Shown in pieces: positions 52,091 through 60,580 of a stretch of 64,000 nucleotides of DNA. This DNA is from Pandoraea sp. ASV26 (GTDB taxonomy: Bacteria > Pseudomonadota > Gammaproteobacteria > Burkholderiales > Burkholderiaceae): the NCBI RefSeq assembly GCF_016428915.1, contig NZ_JAELTP010000001.1, forward strand, positions 115,168 to 179,167, written 5' to 3'. How positions within the stretch are numbered: position 1 is the first letter of the stretch; each line of letters opens with the position of its first letter. Below the pieces are notes generated by a model, which saw only the letters and a list, made by a program, of their open reading frames with translations, did not search any database and was not told the DNA's origin. Position numbers and translations under genes: made by a program.

Positions 52091-52693
52091 ATGCAAAAAC
52101 GCGAATTCCTGATGAAAACTTCCGTCGCTGTTGCCACCGCCGCGTTCGCGCTGGCCGGTTGCACCACGACTTCGCCGTCGCAGGCCGACAGGAGCGACAA
52201 CTCGGCCGGCGCCAATATGAACAAGCGCCGTGAGATCGATGCCTCCGTGAACGGGGCGCTCGACAAGATGTATGCGTCCGTGAAGGGCTCGCGCGAACTG
52301 GTGAGCAAGGCGCGCGGTGTGCTCGTGTTCCCGTCGGTGCTGCAAGCCGGTTTCGTCGTCGGCGGCGAGTATGGCGAAGGCGCATTGCGCGTGGGCGGCA
52401 GCACGCAGGGCTACTACAACACCGTGACGGCATCGTTCGGTTTGCAGATCGGTGCGCAATCGAAGGCCGTCATCTTCCTGTTCATGACGCAGGACGCCCT
52501 CGACAAATTCCAGCGCACCGACGGCTGGACGGCCGGTGCAGATGCCTCGGTGGCGTTGGTCAAGATCGGCGCGAATGGCGCGGTCGATCTGAACACCGCG
52601 ACCTCGCCGGTGGAGGTGGTCGTGATGACCAACGCCGGCCTCATGGCCAACCTGAACATCGAAGGCACGAAGGTCAGCAAGCTCAAGATCTGA
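52091..52693 (+). CDS. YSC84/SYLF-domain lipoprotein
   Basis: A 200-residue lipoprotein (lipobox LAGC, C24) with a SYLF domain, the lipid-binding fold of the YSC84 family: SRELVSKARGVLVFPSVLQAGFVVGGEYGEGALRV and the ...LMTNAGLMANLNIEGTKVSKL end. Homologues in Burkholderia are abundant outer-membrane antigens. GGAGGGAG precedes the ATG. A bidirectional terminator follows. Confidence 0.9.
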   Translation: MQKREFLMKTSVAVATAAFALAGCTTTSPSQADRSDNSAGANMNKRREIDASVNGALDKMYASVKGSRELVSKARGVLVFPSVLQAGFVVGGEYGEGALRVGGSTQGYYNTVTASFGLQIGAQSKAVIFLFMTQDALDKFQRTDGWTAGADASVALVKIGANGAVDLNTATSPVEVVVMTNAGLMANLNIEGTKVSKLKI

Positions 52694-52760
52694 GGCCGAT
52701 CGAGGCCGCGAACGCCGGGACACCTCGCGTCCCGCCTTCCCGTTTCCCGTGCCAAAAAAC

Positions 52761-52795
52761 AACGGCGCCACCCCACGAGGGATGGCGCCGTTTTC
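52761..52795. terminator. Bidirectional terminator
   Basis: AACGGCGCCA / TGGCGCCGTT, a perfect 10-bp stem flanked by an A-run on one side and TTTTCTT on the other. It serves the YSC84-type gene and the convergent ABC operon. Confidence 0.88.
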
Positions 52796-52852
52796 TTATG
52801 CACTGACGACGATCGTTCGAGCGTCGCTTGTCGTGATGTTGCCGCGATGCGC

Positions 52853-53722
52853 TTACTCGTTGGAGAACGCGGCCGGACGCCACTTGAGCAAACGCTTCTC
52901 CAGCGACGTCAGCAGATAATCCGCGCCCAGCGCCACGACCGCCAGCACGATCATCGCGGCGAACACACCGCTTGCGTTGAAGGCGCCCTGTGCGGTCGAG
53001 ATCAACAGACCGATGCCCTGCTTCGAGCCGAGGAATTCGCCGACCACGGCGCCCACGAGCGCGAAGCCGAAGCTCACGTGCAGGCTGGCGAGAATCCACG
53101 ACAGTGCCGACGGAATCACCACCGACATCGTCACCTGACGGCGCGACGCCCCCAGAATCTGCGCATTCGCGATCATGTAGCGGTCGGCTTCGCGCACGCC
53201 CTGGAAGGCATTCGCGAACACGACGAAGAACACCATCACCACCGCGAGGGCCACCTTCGACGCCATGCCAAGACCGAACGCGATCACGAAGATCGAGCCG
53301 AGCACCACGCGCGGAATCGAGTTGGCGATCTGGATGTAGAGACTGAAGACATCGGAGAGCAGCTTGTTCCGACCCAGTACGATGCCGCAGATCACACCGG
53401 CCACACCGCCGATCAGAAAGCCCAGCACGGTCTCTTCGAGCGTGACGAGCACCTGCGTCCAGAGCGGCCCCTGCGACGTGCCTTCCACGCACCAGTCATA
53501 GATCTGCTGCACGATCAGACTCGGCTGCGAGAAGAAGAACGGGTCGATCCAGCCCAGGCGCGCCGACACTTCCCAGCCACCGAGCCCGACCACCAGAATC
53601 GCTACCCGCAGGAAAATCACCAGCGCGCGACGTTGTTGAATGCGACGCTGCGCCGCGGCTTCCTCGCGCGCGAGATCGGCGTCGCCGAACCCTGCCATGA
53701 CAGCCTGTTCACTCATGTTCAT
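52853..53722 (-). CDS. ABC transporter permease (SsuC/TauC type)
   Basis: A 289-residue inner-membrane permease with about six helices and the binding-protein-dependent EAA-like loop (DRYMIANAQILGASRRQVTMSVVIPSALSWILASL). It opens with a long polar tail before the first helix. Last gene of the minus-strand operon: binding protein, ATPase, permease. AGGAGGAGG precedes the ATG. Likely part of an importer for an aliphatic sulfonate, nitrate-like anion or pyrimidine-like compound; substrate not determined. Confidence 0.9.
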   Translation of the reverse strand: MNMSEQAVMAGFGDADLAREEAAAQRRIQQRRALVIFLRVAILVVGLGGWEVSARLGWIDPFFFSQPSLIVQQIYDWCVEGTSQGPLWTQVLVTLEETVLGFLIGGVAGVICGIVLGRNKLLSDVFSLYIQIANSIPRVVLGSIFVIAFGLGMASKVALAVVMVFFVVFANAFQGVREADRYMIANAQILGASRRQVTMSVVIPSALSWILASLHVSFGFALVGAVVGEFLGSKQGIGLLISTAQGAFNASGVFAAMIVLAVVALGADYLLTSLEKRLLKWRPAAFSNE

Positions 53723-53810
53723 ACCCTCCTCCTGACAGCAAAGGCGCGCGCTGCTCACAGCAACACGGCCCGCAAAATCACTGACGCGGCCCCGGCGGGG
53801 CCACGCCAAC

Positions 53811-54644
53811 TCAACCGATCTTCACTTCTTCGCGCAGATCTGCCCAGATCTCGCGCGAGATGTCGATGAAGCGCTGTTCGTAGCGAATCTCCGACATCAC
53901 GCGCGGGCGCGGCAAATCGATCGTGTAGACGCTCTTCAACGTGGCCGGACGCGCCGTGAGCACGAACACGCGATCCGCCAGCGCAATCGCCTCTTCCAGA
54001 TCGTGCGTGACGAACACCACCGAGCCGGACGTCGACGACCACAGTTGCAGCAGCTCGTCCTGCATGAGCGTGCGCGTTTGCATGTCGAGCGCCGAGAACG
54101 GCTCGTCCATCAACAGGATCTCGGGGTTGTTGATGAAGGTCTGCGCCAGCGCCACGCGTTTGCGCATGCCGCCGGAGAGTTGATGCGGATAGTGGCTGCC
54201 GAACTTGTCGAGACCCACGCGCTTGATCCACTCATCGGCCTGCGCGTATGCAGCGTCTTTCGACTGCCCGCGAAACAGCGGACCGGCGGCGACGTTCTCG
54301 CGCACGCTGCGCCACGGGAAAACGGCGTCGTTCTGGAAGACGAAACCGATGCGCGGATCGATGCCGTTCACCGGCTGGCCCATGACGCGCACGCTGCCCG
54401 CCGTCGGACGCAGCAAGCCGGTAATCATCGACAGCGTGGTCGATTTGCCGCAGCCGGTCGGGCCGACGATGGCGACGAACTCGCCGCGGGCGACCGACAT
54501 GCTGAAGTTGCGCAGCGCGACCGTGGCTTTGCCGTCCGGCGAGATGAAGCGGCACGACACATTGTCGAATTCGATGGCGGGCGTGTCGCGCGAGACGGGG
54601 CTCGCGGCGCGTGCCGGCGCCGTAGGGGTGATGGTCTGGGTCAT
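53811..54644 (-). CDS. ABC transporter ATP-binding protein (SsuB/TauB type)
   Basis: A 277-residue ATPase: Walker A GPTGCGKST (about 61-69), Q-loop VFQND, signature LSGGMRKRVALAQ, Walker B ILLMDEPFSALD and H-loop VTHDLEEA. The LSGGMRKR form is typical of the nitrate/sulfonate/taurine importer family. GAGGAG lies before the ATG. The gene is 88 bp upstream of the permease gene. Confidence 0.93.
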   Translation of the reverse strand: MTQTITPTAPARAASPVSRDTPAIEFDNVSCRFISPDGKATVALRNFSMSVARGEFVAIVGPTGCGKSTTLSMITGLLRPTAGSVRVMGQPVNGIDPRIGFVFQNDAVFPWRSVRENVAAGPLFRGQSKDAAYAQADEWIKRVGLDKFGSHYPHQLSGGMRKRVALAQTFINNPEILLMDEPFSALDMQTRTLMQDELLQLWSSTSGSVVFVTHDLEEAIALADRVFVLTARPATLKSVYTIDLPRPRVMSEIRYEQRFIDISREIWADLREEVKIG

Positions 54645-54830
54645 AGGCCCGGCTCCTCGATGCGTCGTCGAAAAAGGCTGACGGTGTCGTTACGGTTTTT
54701 CAGGGGTGAGCCGGCCCGCACACCGGACGGTCGTCGGGTGCGGGCGGCTCGGTTGGCGGCGCGTCGGGGGGCGCGCGCGCCGGTACTACAGGGTCAAAGG
54801 TTGTCGAACGTGTCGCGCACGATCACGTCA

Positions 54831-55871
54831 TTACTTCGCCTGATCGACGAACTCGTTGGTGTACGTCTTCGACAGATCGATGTGCTTGCCCTTGACGTTC
54901 GGATTGAACGCGGAGAGCACCTTGAGCACGGTCTCGGGACCGTCTTTCGGCATGCGGCCGTCCGGCGAGTACATCGGCAGCGAGTTCTGCAACGCCTGCA
55001 CGTACAGCGCCTTGTTGTTGCCGTAGTAGTCCTTCGGCATCTTGTCCGCGATCTCGGCGGCCGAGTGCGTGTTGATGAACCTGAGCGTCTTCACGAACGC
55101 CCGGGCCAGCTTGGTCGCTTCGGGCTTGTGCTTGTCGAGCCACGCGCGTTGCACATACAGGCTCGATGCGGGATAAGCGCCGCCCAGTGCCGCGACCGTG
55201 CCCTCCATCGTGCGCATGTCGACCAGCACGGCGGCGTCGCCGGTCTTGAGCAACTGCGATGCGGTCGGCTCGGTGGTCATGCCCGCGTCGATGCGGTTCT
55301 GCTTGATCGCGGCGATGAACGTGTTGTCGGCGCCGACCGGCAGCACCGAATACTGTGCGGACGTCAGGCCGTGCTTGGCCGCCAGATATTGCGTGAGGAA
55401 GTTGGTCGACGAGCCCAGACCGGTCACGCCCAGGGTCTTGCCCTTCACGTCGGCCATGCTCTTGATGGTGTCTTTGCTCTTCGTGTTGACCAGTTCGACT
55501 TCGCCGGGCACCTGACCGAAGACCACGATGGCCTGAATTTCCTTGCCCTTGCTCTGCAAATCGATCGAGTGATCGTAGAAGCCGACCACGGCCTGCACGG
55601 CGCCCGCGAGCAATTCGTTCTCGGCGTCGACGCCCGCGGGCTGCGAGAGCAGTTCGACGTTCAGCCCTTCGTCCTTGAAGTAACCGAGCTGCTCGGCAAG
55701 CTTGGCCGGCAAGTAGACCATCTTCGTGATGCCACCGACCATGATCGTGATCTTGCCGCTATCGGCCGCGAAACCCGGCAACGCGGCCAGTGCGAGCGAC
55801 GCACCGAGCATGACGGCCAGAACAGGTTTCACGAAGGCTTTCGGCGCACGCACGCCAAGGCTTGCTCGCAT
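54831..55871 (-). CDS. ABC transporter substrate-binding protein (NMT1/SsuA-like)
   Basis: A 346-residue periplasmic protein of the NMT1/THI5-like fold. Signal peptide to about residue 35, then ITIMVGGITKMVYLPAKLAEQLGYFKDEGLNVEL, GVTGLGSSTNFLTQYLAAKHGL and AIKQNRIDAGMTTEPTAS, the usual ligand-cleft segments. First gene of the operon, with GGAGA before the ATG. An import role for a sulfonate-like or related organic molecule is the family expectation; the sequence does not settle it. Confidence 0.9.
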   Translation of the reverse strand: MRASLGVRAPKAFVKPVLAVMLGASLALAALPGFAADSGKITIMVGGITKMVYLPAKLAEQLGYFKDEGLNVELLSQPAGVDAENELLAGAVQAVVGFYDHSIDLQSKGKEIQAIVVFGQVPGEVELVNTKSKDTIKSMADVKGKTLGVTGLGSSTNFLTQYLAAKHGLTSAQYSVLPVGADNTFIAAIKQNRIDAGMTTEPTASQLLKTGDAAVLVDMRTMEGTVAALGGAYPASSLYVQRAWLDKHKPEATKLARAFVKTLRFINTHSAAEIADKMPKDYYGNNKALYVQALQNSLPMYSPDGRMPKDGPETVLKVLSAFNPNVKGKHIDLSKTYTNEFVDQAK

Positions 55872-56132
55872 TGTGGTGTCTCCATCGTTTTTAGGGATAA
55901 TGGCCCGGGCCTTCGATTGCGGCGCCGGCCGGCCTCGCGCGGTTGCCCACGGGGCCCGGGCAGCGGTCTTGCGAATCGATTCCTCTGCCTTGTCGCCGAT
56001 TGTAGAAAACCCAAGCTTTCATCAAGCTTTCGCCCCATGCAGGTTTTCGTTCGCGGCGGGGGGGTGTTTACCCGCTGTTGGCTTGCGCGGTTTCCACGGG
56101 CACACTCGCCGTCGCATTCCGCTTTTGCCGTT

Positions 56133-56804
56133 ATGAAACTGCTGCTGATCGAAGACAACGACACGCTGGCCCACTGGCTCGCCCGCATGCTGCGCGACGA
56201 CAACTTCACTGTCGACGCCGCGCGCGACGGCGACGCCGCCGACCGTCTGCTGCAATCGGAGACGTACGACGTGGTGCTGCTCGATCTCATGCTGCCCAAG
56301 CTCGGCGGCAAGCATGTGCTGCGTCGGCTGCGCGAGCGACGCAACAACGTCCCCGTCATCATTCTCACGGCCAGCGGCTCCGTCGACGAAAAGGTCGATT
56401 GCCTGGGCGCCGGGGCCGACGATTACCTGGTGAAACCGTTCGAAGTGCGCGAGTTGATCGCACGCGTCAAGGCGCTCGCGCGTCGTCATTCGCCCGAACA
56501 GGGCGCCGATCTCATGTGCGCCGACCTGCGCTATCAGACGGGCACGCGGCAGTTCACCATCGCTGGTGCGCCGCTCGCGTTGCCGTCGCGCGAACATGCG
56601 GTGCTCGAAATTCTCATGCGCAAACAGGGCAAGACCGTTGCCAAGAGCGCACTGGTCGACGGCGTGTTCGGTCTGGACGACGAGCCGAGCGCCGACGCCA
56701 TCGAAATCTATATCCACCGGCTGCGCAAGAAACTCGAGACGAGCCGCGCGGCCATCATGACCCTGCGCGGTCTGGGGTATTTGCTGCGCGAGAAAGATGC
56801 TTAG
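56133..56804 (+). CDS. OmpR-family response regulator (TctD/QseB-like)
   Basis: A 223-residue regulator with receiver domain (D51 in VVLLDLMLPKLGG; K101 region DDYLVKPFEVREL) and winged-helix output domain (about 130-220, ADAIEIYIHRLRKKLE, LRGLGYLL). Its end overlaps the next gene by 8 bp, so the pair is translated together. In homologues this arrangement controls tricarboxylate uptake; here the neighbours give no clear target. Confidence 0.88.
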   Translation: MKLLLIEDNDTLAHWLARMLRDDNFTVDAARDGDAADRLLQSETYDVVLLDLMLPKLGGKHVLRRLRERRNNVPVIILTASGSVDEKVDCLGAGADDYLVKPFEVRELIARVKALARRHSPEQGADLMCADLRYQTGTRQFTIAGAPLALPSREHAVLEILMRKQGKTVAKSALVDGVFGLDDEPSADAIEIYIHRLRKKLETSRAAIMTLRGLGYLLREKDA

Positions 56805-58191
56805 TCTGCGCGTGCGGCTGTTGATGTGGCTGATGCTGCCGCTCTCGCTCTACATCGGGGCGAGCGCGTGGCTGGCCTATCGCAGCGCGCACGACACGGC
56901 CGAGCTCGTGCAGGACCGGGCGCTGCTCACCTCGGCACAGGTGATCGCGGGCGAACTGACATGGGTCGACGGGGCGCTGCGCGCAAATGTGCCGCCGTCG
57001 GCGCTGGAGTTGTTTGCATCCCCGGCGCGCGACCGGGTGTTCTATCAGGTCATCACCGAAGACGGCCGGCTCCTCGCCGGGCCGCCGGACTTCCCGCATC
57101 CGCCGCTGTTTCCGCCGACCGTACCCGCCTATTCGAACATCGAGGTGAACGGCGAGCCGTTGCGGGCCATCAGCTTCGTTCGTACGATGTACGACTCGGG
57201 CAAGCCCCACAAGGTCGCGGTGGTGGTGGCCGAGACGATGCACGCGCACGACGAGATGCTCTCGCAACTGTGGGAGCCGTCGCTGCACCGGCAGATCGCC
57301 ATGGCCGCGCTTGCCGCCGTCCTGGTGCTCATCGGGCTGACGGTCGAGCTGCACCCGCTCATCCGCCTCAAGGAGGAAGTCGCGGGACGCGCGCCGCAGG
57401 AACTGGTGCCGATTCGCGCCGGACAACTGCAAACCGAACTGCGGCCCATCGTCGATGCCATTAATTTGTGCATCCAGCGTCTCTCGGCGCAGGCGCAGCA
57501 GCAACGGCGCTTCGTGGCCGACGCCGCGCATCAGTTGCGCACGCCCCTCACGCTGCTCGACACGCAGCTCCAGTTCGCGGCCCAGCTGGACGACCGCGCC
57601 GCGCTGGCCGACGTGCACGCCGCGATGCAGACGAGCAGCCGCGGACTGGCCGACCTCACGAACAAACTGTTGCTGCTCTCGCAGGCGGAGGCGGCCGACA
57701 CCCCGGCGTTCTCCCGGTCGCGGGTGGATCTGGTCGAGGTGGCCGCCGGGGTGCTCGAAGAACTCGTCGCCCTCGCGCAACGGCGCAACATCGATCTTGG
57801 GCTGGAAACGTCGGAGACCCATGTGTGGGTGGCGGGCAACGGCGAACTGTTTCACGCGATGGTCATGAATCTTGTCGACAATGCGATCCGCTATATCCAC
57901 GAAGGTGGACGCGTGACCGTCGCCATCGACCGTCCGAACGGCGCCGCCCGCCTGCGCGTGATCGACGACGGACCAGGGATTCACGCCGAGGCACGTCAGC
58001 GCGTGTTCGAGCGCTTCTACCGCAATGCGCCGCCGGGTCAGCCCGGCACGGGCCTCGGACTGGCCATCGTCAAGGAAATCGTGGCGTCCAGTCACGGCAC
58101 CGTAACGCTGGCGCCCGGCGACAACGGTCAGGGCCTGATCGTGACCGTAACGCTCCCCTTAGATTCGGAGACCGAAAGCAACGCCCCATAG
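56797..58191 (+). CDS. Sensor histidine kinase (TctE-like)
   Basis: A 464-residue membrane kinase with two helices (about 9-26 and 166-187) around a periplasmic domain of about 140 residues resembling the 2CSK_N sensor (SAQVIAGELTWVDGALRANVP). The phospho-His is H245 in DAAHQLRTPL; the ATPase has NLVDNAIRY, DDGPGIHAEARQRVFERFYR and GTGLGLAIVKEI. Partner of the preceding regulator. Confidence 0.9.
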   Translation: MLSLRVRLLMWLMLPLSLYIGASAWLAYRSAHDTAELVQDRALLTSAQVIAGELTWVDGALRANVPPSALELFASPARDRVFYQVITEDGRLLAGPPDFPHPPLFPPTVPAYSNIEVNGEPLRAISFVRTMYDSGKPHKVAVVVAETMHAHDEMLSQLWEPSLHRQIAMAALAAVLVLIGLTVELHPLIRLKEEVAGRAPQELVPIRAGQLQTELRPIVDAINLCIQRLSAQAQQQRRFVADAAHQLRTPLTLLDTQLQFAAQLDDRAALADVHAAMQTSSRGLADLTNKLLLLSQAEAADTPAFSRSRVDLVEVAAGVLEELVALAQRRNIDLGLETSETHVWVAGNGELFHAMVMNLVDNAIRYIHEGGRVTVAIDRPNGAARLRVIDDGPGIHAEARQRVFERFYRNAPPGQPGTGLGLAIVKEIVASSHGTVTLAPGDNGQGLIVTVTLPLDSETESNAP

Positions 58192-58561
58192 GGAACGTCG
58201 CCCAAGTCATTTCACCGATGAAGCCCACGGTAAACCCGTGCCTTCGCCTGAAAGAAAATCACAACTGTATGAAGTCACGATAAAAATTAAGGCGCTACAA
58301 TTGTTTATATCGGAAATGTCGTTTGAAACATACGCTCGACTGGGTACGCTAGGACAAACCCTGATATATTTGGGGCCTTCGCAGAATCTTCCTTAAGCAG
58401 GCGGAAACTTATTGATCCAAATCAAATAGTTACGCTTCGCTGTCAACCATGCGGGTGCCCACCGCGTGTAATTGTGACGAATTGTAAAGTTTGTTAAATT
58501 GAATGTGGGTCTCGCCGCGTGGGTTGCGGCACGAGACTTTTTCTCTCAGGGATTTACCTCC
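58192..58561. other. AT-rich intergenic region before the NarX-type kinase gene
   Basis: A 370-bp gap, AT-rich from about 58265 to 58505 and unlike its flanks. It holds the FNR/ANR box and a TAAAGTTT at 58485, which looks like a sigma-28 -35 element but has no matching -10. Confidence 0.6.
58412..58425. promoter_or_regulatory. FNR/ANR box
   Basis: TTGATCCAAATCAA is a perfect match to the palindromic consensus TTGAT-N4-ATCAA of FNR/ANR/DNR regulators. It lies 137 bp before the kinase start codon and suggests oxygen-dependent control of the kinase-regulator pair. Confidence 0.72.
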
Positions 58562-59449
58562 ATGCCGTATCTCGTCGATCCTGCCGCACAGGCTGCGAGA
58601 CGTCGCGTGTCGCTTGACGACACGTTGCACACGCGCGCCGCGACGCCGGTATCGGATCAGCCTGCCGCCTGCGACATTACGTTGCCGGCGGAGCCGACCT
58701 CGCGCGCAGCGCGTGGGTCGGCACGTCCGCTGGCGCAATCCGTGGCCCGCAAGATCGACGCCGCCCGCGAAGCCGAGCGCACGCGTCTGGCGCAGGAAAT
58801 CCACGACGGGCTCGGCGCTCAACTCACGGCATTGCAGTTGGTCGTGGCGCGTCTGGCGATGCGCCCGCCCACCGACGCGGCCGAATGGCAATCCCTCTGT
58901 ACCCAGATTCAGCACGCGGCGAACGCGGCGCAAGACGCGGCTGACGAACTCGTCGGCCACAACCGGCCGCCCGCGCTCGACGCGGGCCTGGTCACGGCGT
59001 TGCGCGTGTGGTTGCGCGGCTTCGGCGAACAAAGCGGCCTCACGTGCATCTGGCGCTGCGACGACGTGACGCGTGAGCGCGTCGCGAATCTCTCCCCCGA
59101 TGCCGTGCTCTCGCTCTACCGTATTGCGCAGGAAGCGCTGACCAACGTTGCCCGGCATGCACGCGCCTCGCGCGTCGTCGTGGCGCTCGATGGCAGCCAT
59201 CGGTCACTCAAACTCACGATTTCCGACGACGGTTGCGGCCTGGCCCGCGGCGCTCGTCGCAAGCAGGGACATTTCGGATTAGTGGGCATGCGCGAGCGCT
59301 GTACGGCGCTCGGCGGCACGCTACGTATTGGTAGTGTTCAGGGATCGGGAACGCTCGTGAGCGCACGGCTTCCCTGGCATCAGATCCTGTCGGCCCCGGC
59401 CGGCCTCCATGGCCCGGAATCGCTTGCTCTTCACGGATACGCATCATGA
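58562..59449 (+). CDS. Soluble sensor histidine kinase, NarX/HisKA_3 type
   Basis: A 295-residue kinase without membrane helices. The first ~60 residues are not recognised; the HisKA_3 dimer domain has AEERT-like RTRLAQEIHDGLGAQL with H81, and the ATPase domain has IAQEALTNVARHARA, SDDGCG and GHFGLVGMRERC. Lacking a sensor domain, it may take its signal from a partner protein or from its own regulation by oxygen. The ATG at 58562 has AGGGA upstream; a TTG at 58499 is the alternative. Its stop overlaps the regulator start. Confidence 0.85.
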   Translation: MPYLVDPAAQAARRRVSLDDTLHTRAATPVSDQPAACDITLPAEPTSRAARGSARPLAQSVARKIDAAREAERTRLAQEIHDGLGAQLTALQLVVARLAMRPPTDAAEWQSLCTQIQHAANAAQDAADELVGHNRPPALDAGLVTALRVWLRGFGEQSGLTCIWRCDDVTRERVANLSPDAVLSLYRIAQEALTNVARHARASRVVVALDGSHRSLKLTISDDGCGLARGARRKQGHFGLVGMRERCTALGGTLRIGSVQGSGTLVSARLPWHQILSAPAGLHGPESLALHGYAS

Positions 59450-60105
59450 CGCTCAGAGTGCTCATCGTCGACGACCACGCCATCGTGCGTCAGGGCGTCC
59501 GGCAGTTGCTCTCCGATAGCGGGAGCATCGCCGTCATCGGCGAGGCCGATTGCGGCGCGGAAGCGCTGGAGATGACAGACGCAGCGCAGTGGGACATCGT
59601 CCTGCTCGACATTTCGCTACCCGACACAAACGGTCTCGAGATTCTCAAGGCGCTGCGACGCAAACATCCCCGTTTGCCGATCATGATCTTCAGCATGTAC
59701 GGGGAAGGTCAGTTCGCGCTGCGCGCGCTCAAGGCCGGTGCTGCCGGTTATTTGAGCAAACGCTCGAACGCGCAGCAACTGGTCTCGGCCGTGCGTCAGG
59801 TCGCCTCGGGTCGCAAGTACGTGAGCCCGATGGTCGCCGAGACGCTCGCCGACTACCTCGGCCCGGACGCCGACCAGCCGCCGCACGAGCGCCTGTCCGA
59901 CCGCGAGTACCAGACGCTTTGCATGATCGGCTCGGGCAAGCGCCTGACCGACATCGCCAACGCGCTCTCGCTCTCGGTCAAGACGGTGAGCGTGTACCGC
60001 ACGCGCCTGCTGGAGAAGATGCGCCTGAACAACAACGCCGAACTCACCTATTACGTCATGCAGCACGGCCTGGTCAGCGCCGAGATGGGGCCGGTCTGCG
60101 CGTAG
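59446..60105 (+). CDS. NarL/LuxR-family response regulator
   Basis: A 219-residue regulator: receiver domain (D10, D55 in IVLLDISLPD, K105 region) and C-terminal LuxR helix-turn-helix (about 150-205, LSDREYQTLCMIGSGKRLTDIANALSLSVKTVSVYRTRLLEKM). ATGA overlap with the kinase gene shows coupling. The following gene, 475 bp on, is fliC; control of flagellin or of a respiratory function are both plausible. Confidence 0.9.
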   Translation: MTLRVLIVDDHAIVRQGVRQLLSDSGSIAVIGEADCGAEALEMTDAAQWDIVLLDISLPDTNGLEILKALRRKHPRLPIMIFSMYGEGQFALRALKAGAAGYLSKRSNAQQLVSAVRQVASGRKYVSPMVAETLADYLGPDADQPPHERLSDREYQTLCMIGSGKRLTDIANALSLSVKTVSVYRTRLLEKMRLNNNAELTYYVMQHGLVSAEMGPVCA

Positions 60106-60146
60106 CGCCATCGTCACCACACTTTCTGCTAAATAAGTACTCACTC

Positions 60147-60170
60147 CATGGCCCGCTGTCGCGGGCCATG
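60147..60170 (+). terminator. Hairpin after the kinase-regulator pair
   Basis: Perfect 10-bp stem CATGGCCCGC / GCGGGCCATG with a TGTC loop, followed by CGCATTTC. The U-run is weak, so termination is only likely. Confidence 0.55.
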
Positions 60171-60462
60171 CGCATTTCGGACGCCGTCGTCCCCCGGCGT
60201 GAAGAATTTTTCATGGCCACGGGAAAAAATTTTTTCTCGACGGCGGTCCGGTGCCGTCTATTGAGAATTGCCCCTCGCGCCAACCGGGTCACACCACACC
60301 CCGCCACCTCTCCAAGCCTTACAGGGCATGAATAGGCGGCACATTGCCCCTTTCCTTGACGGATCAATCGTGGAGGAAATTTGTAGACTGGCCCACTAGC
60401 GTTTTTCCGACATCGACAGGCCAAGTCGATGGGGGTTGAGAGAGCATTTTGTGAAATCACCC

Positions 60463-60489
60463 TAAATTTTCCCAATGGCCGTCCGATAT
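60463..60489 (+). promoter_or_regulatory. Sigma-28 (FliA) promoter of fliC
   Basis: TAAATTTT, an 11-bp spacer and TCCGATAT, against the consensus TAAAGTTT-N11-GCCGATAA: 13 of 16 positions with the exact spacing. The leader to the fliC ATG is about 85 nt. Confidence 0.72.
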
Positions 60490-60580
60490 CCCCTACAACG
60501 GCGGCTTTCGGCGATTGGCTGTAAGGCCAAAGTTACGGCGCTTAAGCCGGAGCCAAAAATTTTGGGAAAGGAGTGGCTAA

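Larger units (their letters stand above)
60106..60580. other. Intergenic region before fliC
   Basis: A 475-bp gap that holds a terminator-like hairpin, the runs of A and T at about 60205-60240 inside a larger GCCGTCG/CGACGGC dyad, the sigma-28-like promoter, and the leader with AAGGAG before the fliC start. Confidence 0.55.

Noticed and set aside
58485..58492. Exact sigma-28 -35 sequence TAAAGTTT before the NarX-type kinase.
   Set aside because: At 11 bp downstream the sequence is TGTGGGTC, with no match to GCCGATAA.
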